In this document: positions 25,098 to 33,433 of the stretch, one piece after another
How positions within the stretch are numbered: the stretch's first letter is position 1
Layout of the letters: each line of letters begins with the position of its first letter
The notes under the pieces: generated by a model
Seen by the model: the letters and a program-made list of their open reading frames with translations, nothing else
The model's database searches: none
Told to the model about the DNA's origin: nothing
Position numbers and translations under genes: made by a program
Assembly: GCF_014200175.1 (NCBI RefSeq)
Contig: NZ_JACHBD010000014.1
Location: 1-64,000, forward strand
DNA: 64,000 nucleotides
Reading direction: 5' to 3'
DNA from: Rhizobium lentis
GTDB taxonomy: Bacteria > Pseudomonadota > Alphaproteobacteria > Rhizobiales > Rhizobiaceae

Positions 25098-26630
25098 ATG
25101 GTCAACGCAACTGAGAAGATAACAGTTCAGGGAACCGCGCAGTCGTCTTCGGCACGCGTGCTTCTGCGGGCCGAGGGCGTGGAAAAGTCGTTCAACGGCG
25201 TCCCAGCGCTCGTTGATGGCCGACTAACTCTAAAGGCCGGGACCGTCCATGCCTTGTGCGGCGGTAACGGCGCCGGCAAGTCGACATTCCTCAACATCAC
25301 GATGGGACTGCTCCGCCGCGATGGAGGGATAGTGGAGATCGATGGCGAGCAGGTCGACTTCAAAAGCGCCGCTGACGCCTTGCGTCACGGCATCGCGATC
25401 ATCACGCAGGAGCTTTCCCCCGTCCCCGAGATGACCGTCGCCGAGAACCTCTACCTTGGCCGCGAGCCGAAGCGACTTGGCGTGCTCGTCGATTTTAGCC
25501 AGATGCGCAGGGACGCCCAGGCATTCCTCGATGAACTCGGCTTTGAAGTCGACGCTGCCAAGAAGATGGGGGAGCTGAGCCTCGCCCAGATTCAGCTCGT
25601 CGAAATTGCGAAGGCTCTCAGCTATCGGGCACATATCGTCATCATGGACGAGCCGACATCTGCTATCGGCGAACACGAAGTCCATGTCTTGTTCAACGCG
25701 CTCCGCAAGATCACCGCGCGCGGTTCCGCAATTATCTACGTGTCTCACAAACTCACCGAAATCTTCGAGATCGCGGATGAGTACACAGTCTTCCGCGACG
25801 GCCGTTTCATCGAGACTGGAAACATCAAAGACATCGACCGCCGTCATCTTGTGACACAGATCGTCGGCCGTGAAGTCAAGCTGGTCGAGAAGGGCAAGCC
25901 TCTCGAAGACGCGCCAATCCTGCTTTCGGTCTCGAACTTGGCGCGCGGGCCTCATTTCCGAGACATCTCGCTAGACGTGGCGTCCGGCGAAGTGGTCGGA
26001 ATCTACGGGCTGCTTGGGTCCGGACGAACCGAGTTCCTCGAGACAATATTCGGGCTGCACTCACCAACGGGAGGCGAAGTTGTCTTCAACGGCGGTAAGG
26101 TCAAGCCAGGCAGTCCTAAGGACGCAATTCAACGTGGAATGGCGATGGTGACCGAGGATCGCAAGGACAGTGGTCTCGTGCTCTCGGCATCGATCGCCCA
26201 CAACATCACGCTTTCATCGCTGGCCTTGATGGCCATCAGCGGTTTCATCCGCGGGGACAAAGAGCGCAGCGCAGTTCAAGACATGATCGTCTCACAGAGG
26301 ATCAAGTCGGCGTCGCCAGATGTTGCCGTCGAAACTCTGTCAGGGGGCAACCAACAAAAAGTCGTGCTGGCCCGGTGCCTTCTGACAAATCCAAAGCTTC
26401 TCATTTGCGACGAACCGACGCGTGGCATCGACGAAGGTTCCAAGCAGGAGATCTACGCGTTCCTGCGAGACTTCGCGGCAAAGGGCAACGGCGTCCTCGT
26501 GGTCTCCTCGGAGGCACCGGAGATCATGCAGCTCAGCGACAGGATCGCGATTTTCAAACAGGGGCAGCTCCTCAGCATCATCGACGGTGCCGAAGCAACG
26601 CAACAGACGCTTATGGACATGGCGAGCTGA
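25098..26630 (+). CDS. CUT2-family sugar ABC transporter ATP-binding protein (RbsA-like)
   Basis: A 510-residue double ATPase. Domain one: Walker A GGNGAGKST (Gly where most relatives have Glu), loop ELSLAQIQLVEIA and Walker B IVIMDEPTSAI. Domain two: degenerate Walker A GLLGSGRTE, signature LSGGNQQKVVLARCL and Walker B LLICDEPTRGID. It energises the importer with the permease and binding protein that follow. No strong Shine-Dalgarno is seen; GAGG lies about 14 bases before the ATG. Placement between BKACE and RLP genes ties this importer to the RLP pathway. Confidence 0.93.
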   Translation: MVNATEKITVQGTAQSSSARVLLRAEGVEKSFNGVPALVDGRLTLKAGTVHALCGGNGAGKSTFLNITMGLLRRDGGIVEIDGEQVDFKSAADALRHGIAIITQELSPVPEMTVAENLYLGREPKRLGVLVDFSQMRRDAQAFLDELGFEVDAAKKMGELSLAQIQLVEIAKALSYRAHIVIMDEPTSAIGEHEVHVLFNALRKITARGSAIIYVSHKLTEIFEIADEYTVFRDGRFIETGNIKDIDRRHLVTQIVGREVKLVEKGKPLEDAPILLSVSNLARGPHFRDISLDVASGEVVGIYGLLGSGRTEFLETIFGLHSPTGGEVVFNGGKVKPGSPKDAIQRGMAMVTEDRKDSGLVLSASIAHNITLSSLALMAISGFIRGDKERSAVQDMIVSQRIKSASPDVAVETLSGGNQQKVVLARCLLTNPKLLICDEPTRGIDEGSKQEIYAFLRDFAAKGNGVLVVSSEAPEIMQLSDRIAIFKQGQLLSIIDGAEATQQTLMDMAS

Positions 26631-26668
26631 TGAGCGGTCATAGCCCCATTCACGGGAGGACTTGAGTA

Positions 26669-27631
26669 ATGAATACCATCGCTGCGGCGAAGCCCGGAAA
26701 CTTCCGCGCCGGGGAAATGATCAGGCAGTTCAGCATCGTTCTCGTGTTTTTCCTGATCGTCGCGTTCTTCGCGTTCGCGAACCAGTACTTCATGACATGG
26801 TTGAATTGGCTGAATCTCGTTCGCCAGTCGTCGATCAACGGCATTCTGGCGATCGGAGTGACCTTCGTCATCCTTACTAAGGGCATCGACCTCTCGGTCG
26901 GCTCCGTAATGGCGCTCGCGGGCATGATCGCCGCCAGCCTCGTAACGGAGACCAACGAGAAGTTCGTGCTTTTCGGTATCTTTGCGGGCCTCGCGGCGGG
27001 AGCCGGCCTTGGCTTGGTGAACGGCGTGCTTGTTGCCGCGGTCAAGGTCCCGCCGTTCGTAGTGACGCTTGGCATGTTGAGCGTGGCCCGCGGTCTCACC
27101 TTGATCTTTTCGGAAGGACGCCCCATCCCGAATCTGTCGGATCCCTTCAAGTGGATCGGCTCCGGGCAGATCATGTATATCCCGGTACCGATCGTCATCC
27201 TGTTCGTCGTCTTCCTGATTGGATGGACCGTTTTAAACTATACGACTTTCGGCCGTTATGTGTACGCAGTTGGCGGCAACGAGAAGGCGGCTCGCACGAG
27301 CGGCATTTCCACCAAGGTGATCGTCGGTGCGACCTATGTGATCTCGGGCCTCCTGGCTGGTCTTGCGGGGCTTGTCCTGACGGCTCGCACCACCGCTGCG
27401 CTGCCGCAAGCGGGCATCGGTTATGAGCTTGACGCGATCGCCGCCGTCGTGATCGGCGGGACGAGCCTTGCGGGCGGCCGCGGATCGCTGCTCGGCACAC
27501 TGATCGGCGCGCTCATCATCGGCACGATCAACAACGGCATGGACCTCATGGGCGTGTCTTCATACTACCAGCAGGTCCTCAAGGGCACGATCATCGTGGT
27601 CGCGGTCATCGCCGACCAAATCCGCAAATAA
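26669..27631 (+). CDS. CUT2-family sugar ABC transporter permease (RbsC-like)
   Basis: A 320-residue membrane protein with about nine hydrophobic segments, the TKGIDLSVGSVMALAG signature and the IAAVVIGGTSLAGGRGS motif near residue 260-275, both diagnostic of RbsC-type permeases. GGGAGGACTTGAGTA precedes the ATG. It forms the channel of the importer encoded here. Confidence 0.93.
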   Translation: MNTIAAAKPGNFRAGEMIRQFSIVLVFFLIVAFFAFANQYFMTWLNWLNLVRQSSINGILAIGVTFVILTKGIDLSVGSVMALAGMIAASLVTETNEKFVLFGIFAGLAAGAGLGLVNGVLVAAVKVPPFVVTLGMLSVARGLTLIFSEGRPIPNLSDPFKWIGSGQIMYIPVPIVILFVVFLIGWTVLNYTTFGRYVYAVGGNEKAARTSGISTKVIVGATYVISGLLAGLAGLVLTARTTAALPQAGIGYELDAIAAVVIGGTSLAGGRGSLLGTLIGALIIGTINNGMDLMGVSSYYQQVLKGTIIVVAVIADQIRK

Positions 27632-27726
27632 GACCAATACCGAAATTGCCGCCGGGGAAGGCCGGCGACAATGTCCGGCCCAGCGTGTCGCGTCCGGACG
27701 TATCTTAAACCAGAGGAGAATATGAA

Positions 27727-28725
27727 ATGCAGATGTCTAGGAGGAACCTGCTCAATGCGGGTGTGGGTATGGCAATCGCCGTAGCGACGTTGGCTGGCGG
27801 GAACTTCGCCTTCGCGCAGGACAAAATTCGGATCGCGGCTCTCTCGTTCGGTGAGTCCGGCGAGTACATGAAGGCTTGGTCGACGGAAATCCAGAACCAT
27901 CCCGCCGTCAAATCGGGCGAGGTCGAGATCACCGTTTTCGACGGCAAGTATGATCCACTGACACAGGCGAACCAGATCGACACAGCGATCACCCAACAAT
28001 TCAACGCGATCATCATGTCACCGTTCGACCTCGAGGCCTCGGCGCCGCCGATCGAAAAGGCCGCCGAAGCGAAAATCCCGCTTATCGTGTCGGCGCTCAA
28101 GACCAAGTCCACGAAATACACCGCGTCCATCATCGTTAACGATACCGAAGGCGGCCGGATCATCGCTGAGGAACTCGCCAAGCGCCTTCCGAACGGCGGC
28201 AACGTCGTCCTCATGGAGGGTCCGATCGGCCAGTCGGCCCAGATCGAGCGCCGCGCAGGCATCGACGCTGGTCTCGCCAAGTTCCCGAACCTCAAGCTCA
28301 TCGAAGACAAGACAGGCAACTGGAGCCGCGCCGAGGGTCAGGCGCTCATGGAGAACTGGTTGCTCGCACACCCGGGTGAGATCAACGGCGTCCTTGCGGA
28401 AAACGACGAGATGGCGCTTGGCGCGATCGAAGCCATGAAGAGCGCCGGCATCGATCTCAAGACCGTTCCCGTTCTTGCGATCGACGGCATTCCGGACGCA
28501 AAGCGCGCCGTGAAGAAGGGCGAGATGGCGGTCAGCCTCTACAAGTACGCCCGCGCCGAAGGCCAGGGCGCGGTCGACCTCGCACTGCGGGCGATCAAGG
28601 GCGAGAGCTACAAGCCGCAGTCCGAAATCTGGGGCTCGCTGATGGAATGGAAGGGCGGCACCGAGAAGGACTACGTCGTGCCGTGGCTCGTGCTCGATTC
28701 CACCAATGTCGAGAAGTACATGTAA
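27727..28725 (+). CDS. Sugar ABC transporter substrate-binding protein (periplasmic)
   Basis: A 332-residue RbsB-like binding protein. The N-terminus MQMSRRNLLNAG followed by a hydrophobic stretch ending FAFA looks like a twin-arginine or Sec signal peptide, cleaved before QDKIRIA. Typical segments are FNAIIMSPFDLEASAPPIEKA, NDTEGGRIIAEELA, EGPIGQSAQIERRAGID and AENDEMALGAIEAM. It should capture the sugar fed into the RLP pathway; D-apiose or a related branched or four-carbon sugar is the best guess. It is followed by a strong hairpin. Confidence 0.93.
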   Translation: MQMSRRNLLNAGVGMAIAVATLAGGNFAFAQDKIRIAALSFGESGEYMKAWSTEIQNHPAVKSGEVEITVFDGKYDPLTQANQIDTAITQQFNAIIMSPFDLEASAPPIEKAAEAKIPLIVSALKTKSTKYTASIIVNDTEGGRIIAEELAKRLPNGGNVVLMEGPIGQSAQIERRAGIDAGLAKFPNLKLIEDKTGNWSRAEGQALMENWLLAHPGEINGVLAENDEMALGAIEAMKSAGIDLKTVPVLAIDGIPDAKRAVKKGEMAVSLYKYARAEGQGAVDLALRAIKGESYKPQSEIWGSLMEWKGGTEKDYVVPWLVLDSTNVEKYM

Positions 28726-28734
28726 TCGGACAAC

Positions 28735-28761
28735 GGCGGACGGCCCGTACGGCCGTCCGCC
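28735..28761 (+). terminator. Hairpin after the binding-protein gene
   Basis: Perfect 11-bp inverted repeat (GGCGGACGGCC at 28735-28745 and GGCCGTCCGCC at 28751-28761) with a 5-base loop and no T tract. It follows the binding-protein stop by 10 bases. It probably protects the upstream message or reduces read-through into the reductase and RLP genes. Confidence 0.6.
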
Positions 28762-28789
28762 TTACACCAGGGAAATAGGATCGACCATC

Positions 28790-29824
28790 ATGTTGAAGAG
28801 AAAAGTTGGAAAGACCGATGTGACGCTGACCTCGCTAGGGCTGGGTACCTCGCCGCTCGGTGGGTGCAATGTCGATGTGAGCTTCCAGACTTTCGAGGCG
28901 GTCGTCCTCAAGGCATACGACTTGGGTGTCCGCTATTTCGACACCGCGCCCCTTTACGGCCTTGGAAAGTCCGAGCATTCCCTCGGCCATGTCCTTCGCA
29001 ACAACGATCTCATCGGCAAGGTCGTGGTCAGCACCAAGGCGGGGCGGATACTCAAGCCGGAAAGCCGCGCAAAGCGCGCCGAGAGCCTTTACGGCATCGA
29101 CTGGGTGAAGGCGCTGCCATTCGTCGATGACTACGACTATTCCTATGACGGCATCATGCGCGCTTTCGAAGATAGCCAGCAGCGCCTGGGTATGGACCAC
29201 ATTGACATCCTCTATCTCCACGACGTGAGCGGCGAATGGCACCGCGAGGCGTATAGCACCCACCTTTCGGCGCTGAGATCGAGCGGTTACAAGGCGTGTG
29301 ACGAGCTGCGCAGCACAGGCTCCGTGAAGGCCATCGGCCTCGGCGTCAATGAAACCGCGTCGGTCCTGCAGGTGGCAGAGGAATTTGATCTCGACTGCTC
29401 CATGGTCGCCGGGCGCTACACCCTGCTCAACCACGGCGCTCTCGACCATTTCTATCCAGAAATGCAGCGTCGCGGCATCGGTATCATTGCGGCTGGCATC
29501 TACAACTCCGGCATCCTCGCCGAGGGTAGCAAGTCGATGACAACCACCCGCACCTACGATTGCCAGCCTGCGCCTGAAGCGATCGTCCGCAAGGTCGAGG
29601 CGCTCGAAGCCGTCTGCGAGCGCCATGGCGTCTCGCTTGCGACTGCAGCGACACAATTTGTCTACGCACATCCTGCAGTGACCGCGGTGGTACAGGGAGC
29701 GCTGGCGCCCGAACACGTCGCCGCAAACGTCGCCGCGATCTCGACGCCGGTTCCGGCTGCGTTCTGGGCCGACCTGAAGTCGTCGGGCCTCATCCCTGAA
29801 GCCGCGCCAGTTCCGGAGGCATGA
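28790..29824 (+). CDS. Aldo/keto reductase, aldose 1-dehydrogenase (L-fucose/D-threo-aldose dehydrogenase-like)
   Basis: A 344-residue aldo/keto reductase barrel. It has the catalytic Asp/Tyr segment VRYFDTAPLYGLGKSE, the Lys of VVVSTKAGR and the His of ILYLHDVSG. The subgroup with the long insert DYDYSYDGIMRAFEDSQQRLGMDHIDI oxidises aldoses at C1 to lactones (L-fucose and L-galactose dehydrogenases). It precedes the RLP gene with an ATGA overlap. Another copy of the same subgroup is at 33434-34477. Here it would start oxidation of the imported sugar to a lactone. Confidence 0.88.
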   Translation: MLKRKVGKTDVTLTSLGLGTSPLGGCNVDVSFQTFEAVVLKAYDLGVRYFDTAPLYGLGKSEHSLGHVLRNNDLIGKVVVSTKAGRILKPESRAKRAESLYGIDWVKALPFVDDYDYSYDGIMRAFEDSQQRLGMDHIDILYLHDVSGEWHREAYSTHLSALRSSGYKACDELRSTGSVKAIGLGVNETASVLQVAEEFDLDCSMVAGRYTLLNHGALDHFYPEMQRRGIGIIAAGIYNSGILAEGSKSMTTTRTYDCQPAPEAIVRKVEALEAVCERHGVSLATAATQFVYAHPAVTAVVQGALAPEHVAANVAAISTPVPAAFWADLKSSGLIPEAAPVPEA

Positions 29825-31113
29825 TAGCGATGGATCTGGCTCAGCGCAGGCCCTCGGACATTCTGGTCACCTATCGGATTGAGACCGCCGGGAGCGCTGA
29901 GGCCTTGGCGGTCAAGATCGGAAGCGATCAGTCGACGGGTACATTTGTTGACCTGCCGGGAGAGACGCCGCAACTGAAGGCGCGCGCGGCCGCGCGCGTG
30001 GTCGCTTTCGAGAAACTGGACTCTGTCGAGGTTCCCTCGCTCCCTGCAGCGGGCGAAGTCTTCAACCGAGCGGAGACAACAATCGCCTATCCCCTGGAGG
30101 CCGTCGGAACTGACCTTGCGGCAGTCACCACGGTTGCATTGGGCGGGGTCTGGTCGATCAAGGAATTCACCGGGCTGAGGGTCGTCGGCCTGCAGCTGCC
30201 TCCGGAGTTTGAAGGCGTCTACCCGGGGCCTCAATTTGGGATCGAAGGCTCCCGGCGTCTGACCGGCGTCTACAATAGGCCAATCATCGGCACGATCATC
30301 AAGCCCGCGCTCGGCCTCACCCCGGACGAAACGGCGCAGGTGGTTGCTGAACTCGTCGCGTCCGGTGTCGACTTCATCAAGGACGACGAGAAACTGATGT
30401 CGCCACCGTACTCCTCGTTGGAGGCGCGGGTGAAAGCGATCATGCCGATCGTCCGGGATCAGGAGCAGCGCACCGGCAAGAAGGTGATGTATGCCTTCGG
30501 CATTTCCGACGTCGATCCCGACGAGATGGTTCGCAAGCACGACCTGGTCGTGCGCGAGGGTGGAAACGCCGCCGTCATCAACATCAATTCGATCGGCATG
30601 GGCGCCTTTCTGTTCCTGCGTCGGCGGTCGTCCCTTGTCTTGCACGCCCATCGCAACGGCTGGGATCTTCTCACCCGACATCCTGGTCTTGGGTTCGATT
30701 TCTCGGTCTACCAACAGCTTTGGCGACTTCTCGGCGTCGACCAATTCCAGATCAACGGCATTGCCGCCAAATACTGGGAGCCGGACGCGTCTTTCGTTCA
30801 GTCGTTCCATGATCTCCAGAAACCGATCTTCAGTATTGCCGACCGCCCGTTACCGGTCGTTTGTTCGGGTCAATGGGGTGGACAGGCGCCTGAGACCTAT
30901 CGAAGGACGGAGCAGACGCTTGACCACCTTTACCTTTGTGGTGGTGGCGTCGTCAGCCATCCCGGCGGGCCGTCGGCGGGTGTCAGAGCGGTTCGTGCGG
31001 CCTGGGATGCCGCGGTCGCCGGAATCGATCTCCATGAATATGCCAAATCTCATCCAGAGCTGGCGCAGTCGCTCGCCAAGTTCGGCTCTAAAACCGTATC
31101 AGAAGGAAGATGA
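29821..31113 (+). CDS. RuBisCO-like protein (form IV), OiaC/OiaX-type candidate
   Basis: A 430-residue RuBisCO large-subunit homologue. By eye alignment it keeps Lys161 (TIIKPALGL, equivalent of Lys175), the carbamate/metal triad Lys187-Asp189-Glu190 (DFIKDDEK), His277-Arg278 (LHAHRN), the loop-6 Lys317 and the Ser349 and GGG 374-376 phosphate sites. Ala163 replaces Lys177, Gln310 sits at the His327 position and Gln351 at Gly381, so it should not fix CO2. In apiose catabolism RLPs act on 3-oxo-isoapionate 4-phosphate, either decarboxylating it to L-erythrulose 1-phosphate or cleaving it to 3-phosphoglycerate and glycolate. The oiaK, lerI and derI neighbours favour the decarboxylase (OiaC) reaction. 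It is coupled to the reductase upstream. Confidence 0.85.
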   Translation: MIAMDLAQRRPSDILVTYRIETAGSAEALAVKIGSDQSTGTFVDLPGETPQLKARAAARVVAFEKLDSVEVPSLPAAGEVFNRAETTIAYPLEAVGTDLAAVTTVALGGVWSIKEFTGLRVVGLQLPPEFEGVYPGPQFGIEGSRRLTGVYNRPIIGTIIKPALGLTPDETAQVVAELVASGVDFIKDDEKLMSPPYSSLEARVKAIMPIVRDQEQRTGKKVMYAFGISDVDPDEMVRKHDLVVREGGNAAVININSIGMGAFLFLRRRSSLVLHAHRNGWDLLTRHPGLGFDFSVYQQLWRLLGVDQFQINGIAAKYWEPDASFVQSFHDLQKPIFSIADRPLPVVCSGQWGGQAPETYRRTEQTLDHLYLCGGGVVSHPGGPSAGVRAVRAAWDAAVAGIDLHEYAKSHPELAQSLAKFGSKTVSEGR

Positions 31114-31116
31114 CAG

Positions 31117-32097
31117 ATGGAATATCGTCAGCTTGGCCGGTCAGGTCTGAAAATTTCGCAACTGGTTCTTGGTTGCATGAGTTTCGGCGTCGCCGATCGC
31201 GGCAACCATGCTTGGACCTTGTCCGAAGACGACAGTAGGCCATTTATCAAAGAGGCACTCGAACAGGGCATAAACTGCTTCGACACGGCCAATGCCTACT
31301 CGGACGGCACCAGCGAGGAGATCATCGGCAAGCTGCTCAGGGAGATGGTGCAGCGTGATGAGGTTGTCATTGCCACCAAGGTCTACGGCAAGATGCGCAA
31401 CGGAGCGAATGCGGTCGGACTTTCCCGCAAGGCAATCATCGCGGAGGCTGAGGCCAGCCTCAAGCGGCTGGCGACCGACTACATCGACCTCTACCAAATT
31501 CATTTCTGGGACAATTCGACCCCGATCGAAGAGACGCTGGAAGCGCTGACCGATCTCGTTCGAAGCGGCAAGGTTCGCTACATCGGAGCCAGCAATTGTT
31601 ACGCATGGCAATTTGCGCGCGCGCTCTACAAGTCGGACGCTGCCGGATGGTCGCGTTTCGTTTCGATGCAAGCTCAGATGAACCTCCTTTATCGCGAGGA
31701 AGAGCGGGAGATGTTGCCGCTCTGTAAAGCTGAAGGGGTGGGGATCATCGCGTTCAGTCCGCTGGCTCGCGGGCGCCTCAGCCGGCCTTGGGAGGAAAGC
31801 AGTTTGAGGTCCGAGACGGACAATGTCACCGCTCGGTTCTACGGTCACGCGGACGAGGCGGATCGCCGCGTCGTAGACGTCGTCGCAAAGATTGCAGACG
31901 ACAAGAACGTCCCGCGATCCCTCGTTGCGATGGCGTGGCTTAACACAAAGGCGGGCGTGACGGCTCCTATAATCGGCGCAACGAAGCTACAGCATCTGAA
32001 GGATGCCGTCGCTTCCTTGGCCGTCAAGCTAAGCGACGACGAGGTCCGGGAACTCGAGGAGCCATACGTGCCGCATAGCGTAGTCGGCTTGAACTGA
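31117..32097 (+). CDS. Aldo/keto reductase
   Basis: A 326-residue aldo/keto reductase of the YajO/AKR11-13-like branch, unlike the two aldose dehydrogenases nearby. It has LGCMSFGVADRGNHAW near the N-terminus, the catalytic Asp/Tyr in CFDTANAYSDGTSE, Lys in VVIATKVYG and the His in YQIHFWDN. NADPH is the likely cofactor. It starts three bases after the RLP stop. It may reduce a keto or aldehyde intermediate or clear side products; the substrate is unknown. An imperfect hairpin (CAGGAGGC 32130-32137 with GCCTCCTG 32150-32157) follows. Confidence 0.87.
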   Translation: MEYRQLGRSGLKISQLVLGCMSFGVADRGNHAWTLSEDDSRPFIKEALEQGINCFDTANAYSDGTSEEIIGKLLREMVQRDEVVIATKVYGKMRNGANAVGLSRKAIIAEAEASLKRLATDYIDLYQIHFWDNSTPIEETLEALTDLVRSGKVRYIGASNCYAWQFARALYKSDAAGWSRFVSMQAQMNLLYREEEREMLPLCKAEGVGIIAFSPLARGRLSRPWEESSLRSETDNVTARFYGHADEADRRVVDVVAKIADDKNVPRSLVAMAWLNTKAGVTAPIIGATKLQHLKDAVASLAVKLSDDEVRELEEPYVPHSVVGLN

Positions 32098-32129
32098 GTT
32101 TGGCTCAGCGGGGACGACGTTGAGGCTGT

Positions 32130-32157
32130 CAGGAGGCACGCCGAACCGGGCCTCCTG
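32130..32157 (+). terminator. Hairpin between reductase and sua5
   Basis: Inverted repeat with 8-bp arms (32130-32137 and 32150-32157), extendable to the outer bases GGCT and AGCC across a bulge. No clean T run follows. It may end or attenuate the RLP operon before the Sua5 gene. Confidence 0.45.
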
Positions 32158-32220
32158 AGCCAATGGCTTTGGTCGTATCGATCTCTGCTCCCTTCCCCAG
32201 AACCAGCGCGAGGAAAAAAG

Positions 32221-33177
32221 ATGACCACCACCCGTCATTTTGACGTCAGCGACAGCGCGATTGAAGCTGCCGCCCGGCTCATGCGAAATGGCGAAGTTGT
32301 CGCGTTTCCGACGGAGACGGTTTACGGGCTCGGCGCGGACGCCAGCAGCCCCGCCGGAATCGAGCGCATCTATGAAGCCAAAGGACGCCCGCGGCATAAT
32401 CCCCTGATTATCCACGTTTCGGACGTGGAAATGGCGCGCAGGATGGCACATTTCAATCCGGAGGCAGAGTTGGCTGCTGCCAGCTTTTGGCCGGGACCTC
32501 TGACATTGCTCCTGCCAAAGCGGGAAGACGCGGGGCTCGCAACCGCAGTTACCGCGGGCATGAAAAATGTCGCAATCCGATTTCCCTCGTCGAGTGTCGC
32601 CCAACGGCTGATCCGGGCCGTCGGATTTCCGGTGGCAGCGCCTTCAGCCAATCGTTCCGGGAAGGTCACCTCGACCCGCTTCGTGGAAGTTGTCCGCCAG
32701 TTGGACGGACGGATTTCGGGAATCGTGGAAGAAGACATATGTGATCACGGCCTGGAATCGACTATTCTGTCTTTGGTCGGATCTCCGATCATTCTACGCC
32801 ACGGGTCAGTTCCGCGGGAGGCACTGGAAGCTTTACTCGGCCCGATTGACGAGGACACTGGGCCCCAAAAAGTCTCGGCACCAGGCCAGCTAAAGAGCCA
32901 TTATGCTCCGGAAGCCGCCGTTCAGATGAATGTCGACCGTCCTGCCGCCAATATGGTCTGGGTCGGTTTCGGACCGGAGTGCGAGGGCTGTCAATTGACG
33001 CTGTCTTCTTCCGGTGACCTTCAGGAAGCTGCCCGCAACCTCTACACCGCCATGAGTGAAGCCGACGCCTTGGCCGGCGCGAGTGACGTGATTGCATTCG
33101 CCCCTGTGCCTCTGATTGGCCTTGGCAGGGCAATCAACGATCGGCTGAGACGAGCTGCCGCGCCCCGTTGCGCGTAG
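32221..33177 (+). CDS. L-threonylcarbamoyladenylate synthase, Sua5/YrdC/YwlC family
   Basis: A 318-residue protein: N-terminal YrdC domain with FPTETVYGLGADA near residue 28, the KGRPRHNPLIIHV nucleotide/tRNA-binding basic motif, the SANRSGKVTST segment, and a C-terminal Sua5 domain after the GQLKSHYAPE linker. It makes threonylcarbamoyl-AMP for the t6A37 modification of ANN-decoding tRNAs. The gene is unexpected between reductase genes of a sugar regulon, 123 bases after the reductase; it may be the only copy or a second one. AGGAAAAAAG precedes the ATG. Confidence 0.92.
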   Translation: MTTTRHFDVSDSAIEAAARLMRNGEVVAFPTETVYGLGADASSPAGIERIYEAKGRPRHNPLIIHVSDVEMARRMAHFNPEAELAAASFWPGPLTLLLPKREDAGLATAVTAGMKNVAIRFPSSSVAQRLIRAVGFPVAAPSANRSGKVTSTRFVEVVRQLDGRISGIVEEDICDHGLESTILSLVGSPIILRHGSVPREALEALLGPIDEDTGPQKVSAPGQLKSHYAPEAAVQMNVDRPAANMVWVGFGPECEGCQLTLSSSGDLQEAARNLYTAMSEADALAGASDVIAFAPVPLIGLGRAINDRLRRAAAPRCA

Positions 33178-33239
33178 ACAGCATTTTTAAGCAATTCGCA
33201 AAATGCGGATGGCGGCATGCAAAAAACGCTTGCCTCTAT

Positions 33240-33265
33240 AGGTATGACCTTATACCTTACACCTT
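33240..33265 (-). promoter_or_regulatory. AGGTATR heptad repeat, copy D (upstream of the second aldose dehydrogenase)
   Basis: On the reverse strand this reads AGGTGTA, AGGTATA, AGGTCAT, ACCT; the palindrome AGGTATGACCT is at 33240-33250. It is the same operator block as copies A to C, in opposite orientation, about 170 bases upstream of the reductase at 33434. It puts the reductase, unknown protein and MBL-fold genes in the RLP regulon. The rest of 33178-33433 has no supported gene. Confidence 0.6.
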
Positions 33266-33433
33266 GCTGATAGAGGAGTCAGGCCACGGAGGTCCATCAA
33301 GCATTCTGGTGAGATTGGCGGCAGACGCCGGCGCGACCTGGCACGCATTGGGGCAGGGCTTTAATCAAACAATGACGGCATGGCGGAAGCTACATCGCTT
33401 CGACGCCTCCTACCGACATCTAGGGATGATCAC

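Noticed and set aside
15461..31113. A Calvin-cycle CO2-fixation operon
   Set aside because: No phosphoribulokinase or small subunit is present and the RLP lacks key catalytic residues, so autotrophy is not supported.
15299..33265. CRISPR or satellite array
   Set aside because: The repeated heptads are short promoter-proximal blocks of two to three units, with no spacers or long repeats.
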